Assembly (NCBI GenBank): GCA_020747015.1
Contig: JAGTJM010000075.1
Span: 1-64,000 of the forward strand
Reading direction: 5' to 3'
Origin: Pyrenochaeta sp. MPI-SDFR-AT-0127
Lineage: Eukaryota; Ascomycota; Dothideomycetes; Pleosporales; Cucurbitariaceae
Length of the DNA: 64,000 nt
The notes beneath the pieces were generated by a model. The model was not told where the DNA came from. It made no database searches and saw only the letters and a list, made by a program, of their open reading frames with translations. How positions within the stretch are numbered: position 1 is the stretch's first letter; the number at the start of each line of letters is the position of its first letter. This document shows, in pieces, positions 23,465-34,181 of the stretch. A program made the position numbers and the translations under genes.

Positions 23465-25726
23465 GTCTCGACCACTTTAAAGAGCTCTTCATCCGCTGGT
23501 TAGTCTGCTGCCATGCCGCTTTCTTTCAAATTGAGAACATCTACTTCCGTGACCTCCTCTTCTATCTATTTCCTCCACTCGCGAAACTGCTCCCCAAGGC
23601 TGCGTCTACCCTCCGTCAATGGGTGATGGATGCGTTCGAACAGAAGAAGGATAAGCTGCGGCAAGACCTGCACAATGCCCGGAGCAATATATCACTTTCA
23701 TTTGATCTTTGGACCTCACCAAACTGTCTTGCTATCCTTGGGATAGTGGCTCATTTCATTGACAAGCACGGCAAGCGTCGAAATACCGTTTTGGCACTGC
23801 GAGAGGTTGAAGGAGACCATTCTGGAGAAAACATGGCGGATGTTCTTCTACAAGTAATCGGAGACTATAAGATTACTGGGCAGATTGGTTACTTTATGTG
23901 TGATAATGCGTCTACGAATGATACCTGCGTCGATGCTGTCCTCCAAGCCCTTTATCCAAATATGTCAGAGAAGCAGCGGAAACGCCGGCGTCTTCGCTGC
24001 TTCGGTCACATAGTCAACCTATACGCGCAGGCCTTTATTGTTGGAAAAGACGCGGAGAAGGTTTGCAAAGATCTAGACGCCGCTTACCGCGAGGGTGATA
24101 TGAAGAGAATTAAAGAGCTCTGGAGGAAGCGTGGAGCAATCGGAAAGCTTCATAACATAATCCGATATATTCGGGCAACTCCGCAGCGCCGTAGATTTTT
24201 CAGATCAATCACTTGTGGAGGTAACTTAGCAGAATTTGATGGACTAGAGGTAAGGAATTAAGCTTTTATATATTCGGAATAACTAAGAGCTGAAAGTAAA
24301 TATCCTCTAGCTTATTCAAAGCCAGCAGACGCGTTGGAACTCTTATTTCATGTCAATCGGCAGAGCACTTAATGTTAAAGAGAGGATCCAGATCTTCTGC
24401 GACCAGTATGAGCCGAACCAGGGGCAAAAGGACATCTCCCAGGGCCGCCTTACCAAGCAGCAGTGGGAGGAATTGGCCCATCTTCATGACCAACTTGAGA
24501 TATTCTATGACGGAACCCTATCCACAGAAGGGAGGAATTCAACTCTTGCAGACCACTTCCAGACACTCGACTGGCCACTACGTGAGATTCAGCAGACAAA
24601 GACTAAATTCCAAGAGCTCCGGGTCGAGGCAGCCGAAGCTCGGAAGAGGCGCGGCCGTAGGACTGCTACTGCTACTGTTGATCCCACCGATGTTAGTGAA
24701 ACGGACGATTTTGCCTTCCTTGCCGCTGCCGCAGAAGGTTCCTGGAGAAAGGCCGAGGCATATTTTCAAAAAGCAGACGAGACAGCGGCATACTATACCG
24801 CTATATCATTGAATCCGACCCTCAAAGATCAGTGGTATACGGAGGCCTGGGCAGCAGATGAAGATAAGAAGGCATGGATACCAACTGTAAAGAAGCTCGT
24901 CAAAGAGCTCTGGCTTGAGGAATATAAGGGCAAGTTTTCAGCAACTAATAAAACTGCATTAAGAAGTTCGACTGCTCCAAGGAAGGAGAAGGCCTTCGCT
25001 GCCGTTAAGAACCATAAGCGACTCAAGCTTCACCATAACGTGCCACCGGAAGAACCTTCAATCGATCTCCTTGAGGAGTTCCTTGAGACAAACGTTATAC
25101 ACCTTGGAGAAGACGAGCTTTTTGACGTCATTCAGTACTAGAATGATCGCTATGAAACCCAACCAGATTTAGCACGCATGGCGCTTGACGTGCTAGCCGT
25201 TCCAGCCATGTCAGACGAATGCGAGCGACTATTTAGCAGCAGCAATATCCTCCTTACCGACCGTAGATCGCGTCTCAAGAGCGACGTAATCGAGGCGAGC
25301 GAGTGCCTCCGTTCTTGGTACGGTCCACCACAGAGACATGCGTTCGATGACGAAGCTGTTGGGTCAATGGAAGGAGAGTCTAATAGGGGAGTGGAGGAAT
25401 CCCCGCCGGAACAGACTGATGGTATAGATGTGGAGGATGAAAGGCTTCGGATCGTGGATCAAGAGGATAGATTTAGAGATGGCGATGCCCGGGGAACCGA
25501 CGCTGGCGTTGGAGATTCGGATAATAATATTTATACTGTGTATTAAGTTAATACTTCGACCAGAATTTGAACGCTGGACGCCATCAGCTCCACCAACAAC
25601 CTGATTACTAAGACACTTTTTGGCACTGGATTTGCACTGGCGCTCCCGGAGCCCCAGATTCCTCTGCTTTGGACTGGATCGGATCCGACCTCAGATCCAG
25701 TCCAGTCCAATCCAACAAGATCACTG

Positions 25727-26057
25727 GGTGGAGCCTCTATCGAAGCTTGCCATACGGATCTTTCAAGCCATTGCTAACTCTTGTCCATCTGACCGCTCCT
25801 TCTCAGCTATGAACTTTATTCAAGATGAACACCGAAGCAGGCTAAGCGCTGAGAAGACGGATCAGTTGATATATATCTTCATGAACACAAGGACATTGAG
25901 GCGGCAACAAGGCCCTCCACCAACATGGGATAATCTTACTCCGGAGGAGGAACAGGCTTTAGAGGACCAAGTCTTTCGGGCTTTATTTGTGAGGATAATA
26001 AGCCTGAGGAACGTCAGGAAGACTAGAAAGCTTAGTATCATCATGATGATATTTTGA
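25727..26057 (+). pseudogene. hAT-F transposase, C-terminal part
   Basis: Directly after the right end of hAT-E comes the dimerisation domain of a DUF659-type hAT: LAIRIFQAIANSCPSDRSFS, MNFIQDEHRSRLSAEKTDQL, then an acidic tail and stop. Orientation and family match the N-terminal part at 18455-19602, so the two are read as one element split by hAT-E. The region joining them is missing. Confidence 0.7.
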
Positions 26058-26318
26058 TATATAAATTTAAATATCAGATATATATCATGATATATCTGAT
26101 GTTGATATATATCAAAGCATCAAATGTACAACCCTACAATTGACACGGCGACCATGCATGAAATTGCCCGCGACAGCGCGCATAGGGCTGATGATGACTT
26201 CCTAGCATCAGAGGGAGTTTCTAAGGCTCGGAGGGGTTATTCTACAAAATTAAGAGCGATAAGGACCTGAGGTGGGGGCTGTGGGGAGGGAAGTCTGTTA
26301 GGCCTTGAAAGAAGGCGC

Positions 26319-27349
26319 CATACCTGGGCAAATGCTAAGTTCGCGCGAACCTAGTAGGTACGCATACGCATGCGTACTCAGCCTAGGTAGTACGCATACG
26401 CACGTGTACTACGCGCGTAGTACGCTCACGTGAGGCTATCACCGCTCTAAATATAGTGTTGAGCTAGATTAGATTGTTAAAAGTACTACAAATTTATCGA
26501 TTTCATCTAACCGCGCTATCATCTCATTTAAGGAGCTAATAACATCATCTACAACAGCCTGAATATACCCATATTTTATCCAGTTACCCACACATTCCAC
26601 TTTTTAGAGCGTAGGGGTCGTCATCGATAGCCCATCCCGTGACATCGTCCGACGAGCACCAGAGAAGGTTCTCTCTGGCTCAGCTGACTGTGGTGGTATT
26701 GAGAGGATGTCTATGCCATGCAGCTAAGACGCGGCTATCTCTTCGGTTGCTTCGACCACCATGAGAGAGCCGTCTCCCCTTCATCTAGTTTGATAACTGA
26801 GTTTGAGGTAAAGGCCTCGAGATTATCCTCATCTTCATGCGTTAGTGGCTCAACAGATACAGCATATAGCATCGCATTGAACTCCTCAGTATAACTCCTC
26901 CTCCTCCTCCTCCTCCTCCTCCTCCTCCTCCTCCTCCTCCTCCTCCTCCTCCTCCTCCTCCTCCTCCTCCTCCTCCTCCTCCTCCTCCTCCTCCTCCTCC
27001 TCCTCCTCCTCCTCCTCCTCCTCCTCCTCCTCCTCCTCCTCTTCTCCTCCTTCGTCGTGCACTTAGTTAAATCTTGCGATGGCTCTGAGGCCTACGCTCT
27101 GCCACTCAAAGTTGTATGACTCCGTTAATTATGTTCAAATACCATTCCAGTGGCCAGTCCTTCTCAATGTAGGCTCGGCGTTTGATCATCTTATCTAGAG
27201 ATAAGATTAAACTGACCAATTAGATATGTGCGTAGTACGCGCGAACCGTAACGCTTGTACGCATACGCATGCGAACTTGGTGCGTACGAGGATCGCGCGA
27301 TCTAGAACGCGCGGCCCGTGCGTACTAGGGTAGCAAATGCCCAGGTATG
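26319..27349 (-). mobile_element. internally deleted hAT-B relative (1,031 bp) with 8-bp target duplication
   Basis: Ends are inverted repeats starting CATACCTGGGCA. GAAGGCGC lies on both sides (26311-26318, 27350-27357). Inside, on the minus strand, remnants of the last exon of a B-type transposase can be read (PPQSAEPERTFSGARRT and a diverged KRRAYIEKDWPLEWY), so the element is a deletion derivative of that family. Subterminal regions hold nested palindromes built on GTACGCATACGCATGCGTAC. A (CTC)n run of about 147 bases lies in the former acidic coding loop. Confidence 0.88.
26895..27042. repeat. (CTC)n microsatellite, about 49 units
   Basis: A near-perfect CTC/GAG run inside the deleted hAT-B relative. 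On the minus strand one frame is poly-Glu, which suggests expansion of an acidic codon run of the old transposase after it lost function. Length is probably variable between strains. Confidence 0.9.
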
Positions 27350-27357
27350 GAAGGCGC

Positions 27358-27972
27358 TGTGCAAATCAGGCTCGGAGACAACGATGCAAACGTAATTTTG
27401 GAGAGCAGTAGATCATAGACATTCAGAATTAGCTACGACAGATTATTTTCATAGAACTATAGCAATATTCGTTGTGCGCATAGGTTTTGCAGTTGCTGAA
27501 AGTCAAAGTACCCCTTATTTGTCTCGGCACACAGGGTGTCTCGCCACGCAGGGAGGGACGTTAGCAATAGCGTTTTTGCAAAGGCTACAACACTAGTCTG
27601 CATCCAATGTAGTTTTTAGAGATCCTGGCGGTGCTGCCCCTGCTAGCGTTTGGTGAGTTTGGCAAATGTCTACGGTAGTCGTTAGGCTACCGGTATGTGA
27701 CCGAATCTGTCGTAGTCGATCCTACTAGATCTCACCGTGATCTCTTAGCGTGTCGTAGCCGCCGGAAGCATAAATTCCATCCGTCTTTCGGCCCGAAGCA
27801 TACCCTCTCGAATCTCTTGTGCGGTCTGATGTCCCTCCGACGGACGAAGTGTCGGATCGATTTGGCCATAGATATAAAAATCAAACCCTAATACTCCAGT
27901 ACTCTTACCAACCCAGCCCCTCCTAAAGAACCCTGAAAACACCCTACTGCTCATCAAACATCGCCAACTAAC
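27358..27972. promoter_or_regulatory. intergenic upstream of the NmrA-like gene
   Basis: 615 bases without a supported gene; short frames on both strands show no homology I recognise. It should hold the promoter of the gene at 27973; the last ~100 bases are C/A-rich, as in many fungal 5' leaders. Confidence 0.35.
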
Positions 27973-28890
27973 ATGCTCGTTCTCATTGCTGGAATCACAG
28001 GCAAATTAGGCAGTCGATTGGCTTTGGCTGCACTTGAGCGCGGCTTGCAAGTCCGGGGACTGGGGCGCAACCCTGATAGCCTCAACCCCGAACTTGCTGG
28101 AAAGCTGGAATCATTTGTTACAACCACCTCTTATTACGACACTCCGGCTTTGGAGAAGAGTGTAGCATCTGTGGATGCTGTAATCTGTGCATACGCCCCA
28201 ACACCTGTTTTGGACCTTGAGGGACATCTGCTGCTCCTTCGCGCAGCAGAACGCGCCGAAATCAAGATCTTTGTTGCATCCTCCTGGAACTTCAACTGGT
28301 CGAACATACAATATGGCGCCTATGAGCTGTACGATGTACATATCGCGTTCCAGCAGCATGTTGCCAGGACAAGCAGCATCCGACCAGTCTATCTTTTCAA
28401 TGGTCTTTTCTCCGACCTCCTGTTCACTCCATATGGACCAGGCTTATTTTCTCAGTCTACGGAAGGAGCGACAATGCGGTACTGGGGTGATTGCAAAGAT
28501 AACAAGTTCTCATGGTCAACCATGGACGATGCGGCCGCATACACAATCGAAGTCTTGCTGAACGGTAACGGTGTTCAGGAAAGTCGTGGCGGTTACTTCT
28601 CATTCCGATCCGGAGCGCATAGCATTGCGGAACTTGCGAGGATCTACGAATCTATAAACGGCACTAAAGTGAAGGTGATTCGGGAAGGGAGTATTGAAGA
28701 CCTTGAACGTATAGTATCTTCCAAACGGAAAGAATATGGTCCGCAGAGGTTCTTTGAACTCGTCCCCCTAGCAGCCAATCTCTTGGGACAGACGGGGAAA
28801 TGGGAATTGCAGGACGTGCTATCGCTCGAACACGTTCGAAAGCCTACGACACTAGAGGAGCTCCTAATAGGCTCACAAAGCCAAAATTGA
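27973..28890 (+). CDS. NmrA-like / isoflavone-reductase-like NAD(P)-binding protein
   Basis: 305 residues in one exon. The N-terminus has the nucleotide-binding motif AGITGKLG (G-x-x-G-x-x-G, residues 7-13) right after the first beta strand, the NmrA-like/atypical SDR form. Further hallmarks are DAVICAYAPTPV and FVASSWNF, and a C-terminal substrate domain. Family members are NADPH-dependent reductases of aromatic or secondary-metabolite substrates, or redox sensors that bind NADP without catalysis (NmrA). It lacks the YxxxK pair of classical SDRs in the expected place. The length is normal and the frame undamaged. No biosynthetic cluster surrounds it, so the substrate is unknown. Confidence 0.85.
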   Translation: MLVLIAGITGKLGSRLALAALERGLQVRGLGRNPDSLNPELAGKLESFVTTTSYYDTPALEKSVASVDAVICAYAPTPVLDLEGHLLLLRAAERAEIKIFVASSWNFNWSNIQYGAYELYDVHIAFQQHVARTSSIRPVYLFNGLFSDLLFTPYGPGLFSQSTEGATMRYWGDCKDNKFSWSTMDDAAAYTIEVLLNGNGVQESRGGYFSFRSGAHSIAELARIYESINGTKVKVIREGSIEDLERIVSSKRKEYGPQRFFELVPLAANLLGQTGKWELQDVLSLEHVRKPTTLEELLIGSQSQN

Positions 28891-29079
28891 AGTATAAAAT
28901 TACTAGTGTTGTAGTAGGTTGTGCTTAATGCAAAGATATTATATTATCCCCTCTCGCAGAGTTTATTTTTCTACTTCCATAGAAGAAGTAACTCTATATT
29001 GCGCCCTTAAGTAGCTTTATATGTCGCAATTCGCCTTTAACTTATGTCGCTTCGTACGTTAACAGCGAATGGCCTTCTC

Positions 29080-29449
29080 ACACGACTTCGGGGTCAGAAG
29101 ACAGGACTATTAAGATCTGGGATACGAGCAGCGGCGCGTGCCTGCAGAGGCTCGATACCGGCGACAGATTGCTTAACTTATCATTCGATCCCACCGGCTC
29201 ATATCTCTACACTCTAGCACAGTAAATATTATGGAGCTTCAGTGCCTCCAGTACCTGGGTGTAGGCGTTAGCTTAGACAAATTATGGATCGTGCATGGCG
29301 GCAAAAATATGCTCTGGGTGCCATCAGAGTATCGGGCGTCATCCTTATCTGTGAGCGGGAAGAATGTTTGCATTGGTGTTGGATCTGGAAGAGTGTGGAT
29401 ATTCAGTTTTAATTTCGAAAGATCTGGGGATGTAAGTAACGTTCATTGA
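29080..29449 (+). pseudogene. relic of a WD40-repeat protein C-terminus (NLR type)
   Basis: A reading frame around 29090-29224 encodes a clear WD40 blade (SGSEDRTIKIWDTSSGACLQ), then a partial blade (LSFDPTGSYLYTLAQ) ended by TAA. From ~29231 in another frame follow lines typical of the end of fungal NACHT-WD40 proteins (LGVGVSLDKLWIVHGGKNML, VPSEYRASSLSVSG, VGSGRVWIF). No N-terminal or NACHT domain is present. Such proteins act in non-self recognition and programmed cell death; this is only a broken tail. Confidence 0.7.
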
Positions 29450-29774
29450 GAAGGATATTTTGCCACATGGAAGCTTCGAGTGTCCCCTTAGTTGATGACA
29501 AGGAAGAATACAGCCATTTGTGAGAATTTGCCACACCTCGCTTTTGACATAATGTGGGCGAACGCCTCTACCGCGCTAACATGGAGCATAGCCGACCCCG
29601 CACCGGCCACAGGGTTGAGGGTGTGGCCGAGAAGAATCGTGTGTATTGTTGAAAGAGGAGGAAAATCAGCTCGGACAATCTTTATATCAAATCCTGCCGT
29701 CTCGCTTAACTAGTTCCCGCTGCAAGGCGGCCCGTGCGGCCTTCCGAACAACGCGCCACCAGGTGTTGCAAGTA
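29450..29774. other. intergenic, no gene seen
   Basis: 325 bases between the WD40 relic and a MITE. Small open frames only; no support for a gene. Confidence 0.35.
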
Positions 29775-30416
29775 ACGTGTTTCACCACTCACCTGCGCAC
29801 ACCACTCACCTGCGCAGCCGAAAACCCACCAAAAATCAAGAGAACCGCATCATCGTATCTCAACAACGACTTGATAAAAAGTGCTAAATTTTTAATACAT
29901 AATAGATAGCTCTTAGGGATAGAGGCAATTAAATTAGTAAAAGCAAAACTTCAGTACTTCTTAGAATATTACAGAAAAGGTGAAATTTTTTGAATTTGGG
30001 GGTCGAAACGCCCCTGTTTTGAGAACTATAGGGTTTTACCTCTTAAAAAATCCTATAGCCTTTAGGTTTAGGCACTACATATAATGTATTAACATTGCAG
30101 CACTTTTGTCGCACGCCATTGGCTAAGGGCAGTAGTTCGCTTAGCAGTCCACGTGATGTCTTCATAAAAGACTCAGAGACTGGTGCCATCTCTTCAAGAC
30201 AGAAGACACACATTGTCGTACACACAAATACAATCACAAAAACCATCTTAACTTTGTGCCTCATATCCCAATCATTTTCACTGTTCAGTTAACACCTTCA
30301 GTGCAACAACTTTCAATCCAGTTGTTGTTGAGATGTGATGGTGCGGTTCTCTTGATTTTTGGTGAGTTTTCGGCTGCGCAGGTGACTGGTGTGCGCAGGT
30401 GACTGGTGAAACACGT
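29775..30416. mobile_element. 642-bp MITE with long inverted repeats and TA duplication
   Basis: The two ends are inverted copies for about 75 bases, starting ACGTGTTTCACCA. Each arm contains two direct copies of a CACC[A/T]CTCACCTGCGCA-like unit. TA on both sides (29773-29774, 30417-30418) suggests a Tc1/mariner or pogo-type target. The inside is AT-rich and encodes nothing recognisable. Confidence 0.82.
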
Positions 30417-30704
30417 TATAATTCATTGTTTTGGTGGTGATTTGTGTGGTGTTGGGGAACGCGGGGCCATCTTCGGTTATTTTGCAGTGTGGGGAATTTT
30501 GCTTTCAGCGTCGCCGTCCATCTCGGTATGGCTCGGAGGCGCCACCAATCAAGACCAAGCATCCACGGGCCAGCCAATAAAGTGGCGCACCCGGCGAGCC
30601 CGTCGACCCTACATATTTACAAAGGAAGCTGTGCGGTCCCGTCCGTCCGTGACCTGAGCTCACCCAAGGACCAAGCAAGCGAAGACGAGTAACGAAGCCG
30701 AGGG

Positions 30705-32366
30705 ATGCGAATAAACACCCGATGTGGGACATGCAGGTAAGGACTCGCCCTCGGATCGCAACCTATGGGCAATGATTCAAGATTAGGAAGGGTCCGGAAA
30801 GTCAGATGCGACAGCAGTCGCCCCGTCTGCAAGCGATGCGTCTCCACAGGCCGAGTCTGTGAAGGCTACGGTGTTTGGGGCGGAGGAAACAATCCTTTCG
30901 GCCATCAGCCGCCGATGACCAGAGAACCACTACCCATCAATTCGGGGTTATTAACTTCGGACGAGCAGAAGTACGCGGAGTGGTTTGTGTGTAACACAGC
31001 AGGACGGATGTCTGGCGCCTTCGCCTCCACATTCTGGCATAGGCTGGTTCTGCAAGCCAATTTTCATGAGCCAGCCGTGCTTCACGCGACAGTAGCCTTA
31101 GCCGCGGCTGAAAAGAGAAGCTTCCTCATACTCGACCCTTTTCCAAAGGCCGAGCCAAAGTTGGATGATGAAGAGCGCTTTATCCTTCGTCAATACAACA
31201 AAGCCATCAAACATGCCCGCCCCCTCTTTTCCCGTAGAGACAAGGCCTCTGTGCGCGTACTTCTCATGGATTGCATGATATTTACATGCTTGGAATTCAT
31301 CCGCGGCCGGCATAAGGCTGGCTACACGCATTTGTCCAACGGATTGAGGCTACTCGATCAGATAGCTACTACGGAAGGCAGCTACGAGGACAGCTGGCTG
31401 CACGAGGTGTTCTTCACCTTGAACACTCATAGCGCCTTGTTCCAACACTCTATCCCATGCCGTTATGTACAGCATCTGCCCCCACCACTCACATCCCCTC
31501 CACCAATCCGATACGAGTCCATCCCCCAAGCACGACAGCATCTGGACCGCCTGCTAAGCGCTACCCATCACCTTACGGCACAGCATCTCCGCCACGAAGA
31601 TAATCGCCCGCTCACTGACCTGTTGCTCTGCCAGCGGCGTATCTGCGAAGAATTGCACGCGTGGAAAGCCTCCTACAACATACTGAAAGCGCGGGTGTTC
31701 GGTGCCGTCGCACAAGTAGCGCGACGTGACAACAAGGCACTGCGCTTCCTCTCAGTGCATCACACTCTTGCAAACATTCTATCTGAAACCTGTCTCCGCG
31801 GCGAAGACGAATCTGTATTTGATCGCCACACGCACTTGTTCGGAACGCTCGTACGGCAGGTCTTCGGGCTCATCGAGTTTGTGTCCCCGTAGAAAGTCAG
31901 CGACACCCCAGCATACATTGGCTGCGACCGCTACCACTTCAGCGCCGATATGGGATTCATCCCGCCACTATTCTTCACAGCTCTCAAATGCCGCGCACTA
32001 CGCGTGAGGATGCGGGCTGTCAAGCTGTTGAGGATTCTGGGCCATCAGGAAGGCATCTGGGATGCGACGCTCGTGGCGGCAGTGGCAGAGGAAGTGATTC
32101 GCTATGAAGACGAGAGGGCGCAGAATGGGCTTCTCATGGATGCTTACGACTTTCCACTGGCAGGGGATCCACCGCAGATCGTGATACCCGAGCGCCTTCG
32201 GGTGCAGCAGATCAACATCACGCTGCCAGACGAGCCGATGGGAAACGTCATGGTGGTGTATGGGCGCCGGCAAGACGATGGATCATGGGGTTCGTTCAGA
32301 AGGGAGTTCGTCTGTGTCTCCGGCAAGGGTTATGTCGCCGTGCAAGCAAGCGGCACACGCAGGTAG
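30705..32366 (+). pseudogene. Zn2Cys6 transcription factor with an in-frame stop
   Basis: Exon 1 starts at 30705 (MRINTRCGTC). A 54-nt intron (30737-30790, donor GTAAGG, acceptor GGAAG) joins it to RVRKVRCDSS. Spliced, the finger has spacing C-x2-C-x6-C-x6-C-x2-C-x6-C, the fungal binuclear zinc cluster that binds CGG half-sites. Next comes a fungal-specific regulatory region rich in helices (LTSDEQKYAEWFV, ALAAAEKRSFL). TAG at 31890-31892 stops the frame, but the same frame continues open to 32366 with the usual end of such proteins (DMGFIPPLFFTALKCR, REFVCVSGKGYV-like). A 42-nt in-frame intron could remove the stop (31851-31892) but lacks a good branch site; a C-to-T nonsense change is simpler. 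Targets unknown. Confidence 0.75.
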
Positions 32367-32422
32367 AGCACGGCGTTAGTATCAGGCTCGTGAGCATTAC
32401 ACTCATATAGTCATGGGCGGTC

Positions 32423-33042
32423 GCACCCTAGCCTGGGTATCTACAGGAACCGCACGGCAAGCTTAGTAATGCAGATCTTGCTGGCATGCGACACCGCCGC
32501 AGGTACCAGAAGGACTAGTGTTGGGCTCTGCTACATTCTTCATAAATTGACTTCAACGGGAGCCAGACTATGCCATTGGAAGCTGGCTTGCCACGCAGAG
32601 TGCTCCGCAGCTAGCTCCGTGATGAAAGTGGTAGATCTGAAGTCCAGGCCAAAAGGCCGGGGTATGCATTGCGCTCGGATGCAGTCCCCAGGCTGAGCTT
32701 CGGCACCGTAGGGATCACAGCGTCCTCTGTAAATATGCGAGGTCGATGAACGCTCTGGGCGCGCCTCTTCATTGGCTGGCTCGCAGACGCCCTGTTACGA
32801 TTGGCTGATACCTAGGGCAGCCAAGCCTCGTCTAACGTTAGTTCCCGTTCGCAGCCGCTCATCTTACACGTGATCGATTCATGCATAGCAGTGCACCCTG
32901 GTCGTGACGGTACTTCCCGTACTGAGTCTCCTACCGTATCCGCTTGTTACTTTGGAAGGACCGAGCCAACATACTCTTAGCAGCTACTTTAAAATCTTGG
33001 TATCCACGTGTCCATTTGTGCATTTGTCAGAGCTAATAAGAG
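32423..33042 (+). repeat. 620-bp dispersed repeat, copy 1 (empty site)
   Basis: About 620 bases, from GCACCCTAGCCTGGGTATCT to CTAATAAGAG, are repeated with few changes at 61587-62446. This copy has no insertion at TCTAA (about 32832-32836), while the second copy has a solo LTR there. No protein, tRNA-like head or inverted ends were recognised. It abuts a piggyBac relic here and a pogo tail in the other copy, so it may be an independent element. Confidence 0.8.
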
Positions 33043-33058
33043 GCACTAGTTAAGTAAG

Positions 33059-34181
33059 ATGCAAGACGACACATTACGGTCCGCGATAGGTGCTTGCCAA
33101 ACGAGAGATGGGATCTTGACGAAGTTTGGACCGACGAACAGTTCGAAATCAACCTCACGAAGACGGCTGCCGTGGTGCCCGATTTGGTGGCTCAATTATG
33201 CGCGCATGAGCTGCCATTTGATAGCCCAAAACACATCGTTTGGATGGACAACTTATTCACTTCTGCACGGCTCATGACAACGCTCCGGAACGAGAATATT
33301 GGCGCTGCAGGGACTGTTCGAATGGGTAAGACATAGCGTGAAATAATGAAGAGAAGGCTATCACTAAAATGGGGCACACCATCAAAGAACAAAACCGCGG
33401 ATTAGACTCAAGAATTCGAGGTTTAAGGTCAAAGCATGAAGGACAGATTCCATGGGGCACGCAGTATTGCTGTCTATCAGAGGACAAGCAATCGGTGCAG
33501 TTTGGTTGGCAGGACGCAAGAATTGTGCTATTTATGAGCACTGTTCATAACGGCAAGCAATGGGTAATTCGTCGACGACGACGGCCCGCAAAGACTTCTA
33601 CCAATTCAAAGACCACTCGGAGGCCATTCGGCAATAGAGTAGAGAAGGAAATGGAGATTCCGAAGTGGGTAGACGAGTACAATCATAATATGAATGCAGT
33701 CGATCGTTTTGACCAAAGCAAAGCCGAATGTGAGCTTAAACGACTTTGTTATCGAACGTGGGAGCGTCTTTGGAACTTCCTCTTCCAGGCATCGATTATC
33801 AACGCATACTTGCTCACTTTTCGAGGCCCAGAAGACGGTGAGAAACCTCCATTTGCGTCCCAAAGAGAATTCCGACAGAGGCTTTGGGAGCAGCTCTTTG
33901 AACGCTCAGAACGCGTGGATGGACGCCGTGGACGAGCAAAGCCTCCTTATCCTGAGATTCCACGCGAGGAGCATCAATACAAAAGGCTTAAGGTCCAAGG
34001 GAACTGCAGTGAATGCATGGCTAACATGCGCAAATCAACGCGTATTCGAAGGCCACTTACAGAGCGTACTACCAACATTCGACCACCAAGGCCAAGGTGG
34101 GGCTGTGGGCTGTGTAATCTAAATCTTTATAAAGGCATTTGCTTCAAAAATCACTTAAAGCAGGTGATAGGAAGTAGTTGA
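33059..34181 (+). pseudogene. piggyBac-type transposase, truncated and broken
   Basis: Two frames carry piggyBac (DDE_Tnp_1_7) sequence. The first (33094-33330) has HIVWMDNLFTSARLMTTL, including a catalytic Asp in WMDN. After an in-frame TAG at about 33334 and a frame change near 33350-33360 the second runs to 34181: RGLRSKHEGQIPWGTQY, VDEYNHNMNAVDRFDQSKAE, and a C-terminal Cys/His cluster (CSECM...CGLCNLNLYKGICFKNH). The N-terminal domain and first catalytic Asp are missing upstream, where the 620-bp repeat ends. Inactive remnant. Confidence 0.85.

Larger units (their letters stand above)
19939..25546 (+). pseudogene. hAT-E transposase, split by hAT-B1 and one nonsense codon
   Basis: Coding blocks are 19939-20424, 23473-24249 and 24311-25546. 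The first carries an N-terminal BED-like finger (YCYLCEKQRH...). It is cut at LD by hAT-B1 and resumes at HFKELFIRW in the same codon phase. The RNase H-like core shows SFDLWTSPN and FMCDNASTND. A 61-nt intron (24250-24310, GTAAGG...CTCTAG) precedes QTRWNSYF. Near the end, TAG at 25139-25141 stands where the related hAT-C has Trp (IAYW); beyond it the dimerisation domain continues in frame (MSDECERLFSSSNILLTDRR). TGG to TAG is a RIP-type change on the other strand. Apart from the insertion and this codon, the gene looks intact, so it died recently. Confidence 0.82.
19603..25726 (+). mobile_element. hAT-E transposon, carrying hAT-B1 inside
   Basis: Ends are an inverted repeat beginning CAGTGATCTTGTTGGATTGG (19603-19622 and, reversed, 25707-25726), with the CAG start usual for hAT elements. 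Subterminal DNA repeats GGATTGGA-like words. Without the 3,040-bp B1 element and its duplicated 8 bases, the length is about 3.08 kb. The 8 bases flanking each end (TCTCGAAT, GGTGGAGC) do not match, so either the host middle was lost or the element recombined after insertion. It lies between the two halves of hAT-F. Confidence 0.8.

Noticed and set aside
19595..25734. 8-bp target duplication for hAT-E
   Set aside because: The bases next to the two ends (TCTCGAAT and GGTGGAGC) do not match, so no duplication is claimed.
26895..27042. CTC run as a CRISPR-like or coding repeat
   Set aside because: It is a simple trinucleotide microsatellite without spacers, inside a non-coding transposon derivative.
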